Source: Bacteroidaceae bacterium (lineage in GTDB: Bacteria > Bacteroidota > Bacteroidia > Bacteroidales > Bacteroidaceae). From it: DNA of 5,795 nt. A program made the translations under genes and the position numbers. Positions within the stretch are counted from its first letter, which is position 1, and each line of letters begins with the position of its first letter. The stretch covers positions 1-5,795 of the forward strand of contig JAFYMV010000039.1 in assembly GCA_017548225.1 (NCBI GenBank). The letters run 5' to 3'. The notes under the pieces are model-generated. The model saw nothing but the letters and a program-made list of their open reading frames with translations, was not told the DNA's origin and made no database searches. Shown here in pieces: positions 5,259 through 5,795 of this stretch.

Positions 5259-5270
5259 AATCGTACGATT
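5259..5270. promoter_or_regulatory. 12-bp perfect palindrome AATCGTACGATT touching the merR start codon
   Basis: The palindrome ends one base before the ATG and fills the place where a Shine-Dalgarno sequence would be. It could be a binding site for a dimeric regulator, possibly the MerR protein itself acting as a roadblock. As RNA it could fold only poorly because the centre is continuous, so a DNA-level role is more likely. No experiment is implied by the sequence alone. Confidence 0.4.
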
Positions 5271-5795
5271 ATGAGAAAAAAAACAAAGTTAAAAATCGGA
5301 GAGTTCTCCAAGATGATGCAGGTGACGGTGAAGGCCCTGCGCCACTATGAACAGAAAGGGTTGCTCGTGCCCGATGAGGTGGATGAGTGGACGGGATATC
5401 GCTACTATAGCATAGCGCAGATGCAGCGGTTGGGTACTATTCGCGGATTGCAGCGACAGGGTTTCACGCTCGAAGAAATCAAGGAACTGCTAGAGAATGG
5501 TGCACAGATGCCAAGTATCGACCTATTGACACAAAAGATAGAGGAGACGGAGCGGCAACTGCAACTGCTGATTGAGCGGCGCACGCAACTGCTCAGGTGG
5601 ATGGACTCTCACAAACAACGAAAAAGTATGGAAAAATTCAGTATTCAATCGCTGCCCGAGATCATCGTGGCAAGCCATCGTGAAGTGATTGCCGACTACA
5701 GTGCACTGGGCCCGCTGTGTGTGAACAAGATTGGTCCAGAGATGCAACGCCTCGGATGCCAGTGCCCACCGCCTGGATACTGCTTCACCATCGAG
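5271..5795 (+). CDS. MerR-family transcriptional regulator with GyrI-like ligand-binding domain (C-terminus cut by right edge)
   Basis: This cytoplasmic DNA-binding regulator is read for 175 residues before the window ends. Residues 7-27 form the MerR helix-turn-helix (LKIGEFSKMMQVTVKALRHY), followed by EQKGLLVP and the wing TGYRYYS (41-47). Helices at about 48-76 (QMQRLGTIRGLQRQGFTLEEIKELLE) complete the winged domain. Residues about 83-118 form the antiparallel coiled-coil dimer helix, rich in Glu, Gln and Leu. From residue 120 (MEKFSIQSLPEIIVASHREV) starts a GyrI-like effector-binding domain of the kind found in BmrR-type regulators, ending here at CQCPPPGYCFTIE. Cysteines at 150, 163, 165 and 171 lie in this domain; a GCxC...GYC pattern is usual in Bacteroidetes relatives as I recall them. 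Regulators of this type usually sense hydrophobic or cationic compounds and control efflux or detoxification, so the target may lie downstream outside the window. The start is ATG 5271, two codons before the conserved basic N-terminus. Confidence 0.93.
   Translation, partial: MRKKTKLKIGEFSKMMQVTVKALRHYEQKGLLVPDEVDEWTGYRYYSIAQMQRLGTIRGLQRQGFTLEEIKELLENGAQMPSIDLLTQKIEETERQLQLLIERRTQLLRWMDSHKQRKSMEKFSIQSLPEIIVASHREVIADYSALGPLCVNKIGPEMQRLGCQCPPPGYCFTIE

Noticed and set aside
5523..5747. Minus-strand open frame of 74 aa
   Set aside because: It lies opposite the MerR coding sequence, which has a complete helix-turn-helix and effector-domain pattern.
1..5795. CRISPR array, insertion sequence, tRNA or rRNA gene
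   Set aside because: No regularly spaced repeats, transposase motifs, terminal repeats or RNA-gene signatures were found on either strand.

Overview
The window looks like chromosomal DNA from a member of the Bacteroidales, most likely Prevotella or Bacteroides. Four things point there: a secreted protein with a DUF6359-like domain and the Bacteroidetes-type tail 'IYDLQGR..TPGIYI..GRKIIIQ'; a fused SpmA-SpmB membrane protein; a short 'VYIKPQI' protein of a kind common in this order; and -7 elements of the Bacteroidetes form TAnnTTTG (TAACTTTG twice, TAAATTTG once) before genes that mostly lack a clear Shine-Dalgarno sequence. These family names come from reading the protein sequences; no search was run.

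Left half (1-3000), all on the minus strand: in transcription order, a secreted multidomain beta-rich protein of 502 aa (3000 to 1492), a 52-aa small protein (1476 to 1318), and a THUMP-domain rRNA methyltransferase of the RlmL type (from a GTG at 1279, running off the left edge). The gaps are 15 and 38 bases with no visible terminator, so the three could form one transcript, although their functions do not obviously match.

Centre (3001-3218): an AT-rich region between divergent genes. It contains a likely minus-strand promoter, a weaker plus-strand candidate and two perfect inverted repeats.

Right half, all on the plus strand: a fused SpmA/SpmB nucleoside-gate membrane protein (3219-4451), a small four-helix membrane protein of DUF3784 type with its own promoter (4561-4905), a gene-poor stretch of 365 bases, and a MerR-family regulator with the start of a GyrI-like ligand-binding domain (5271 to the right edge). 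The gene-poor stretch holds a hairpin, a possible gene remnant, a promoter with a palindrome in its spacer, a repeat-rich leader of about 100 nt, and a 12-bp palindrome touching the merR start codon.

No mobile element, CRISPR array, tRNA, rRNA or recognisable defence system is visible. The items most worth following up are the 52-aa protein, the operator-like palindromes and the structured merR leader.
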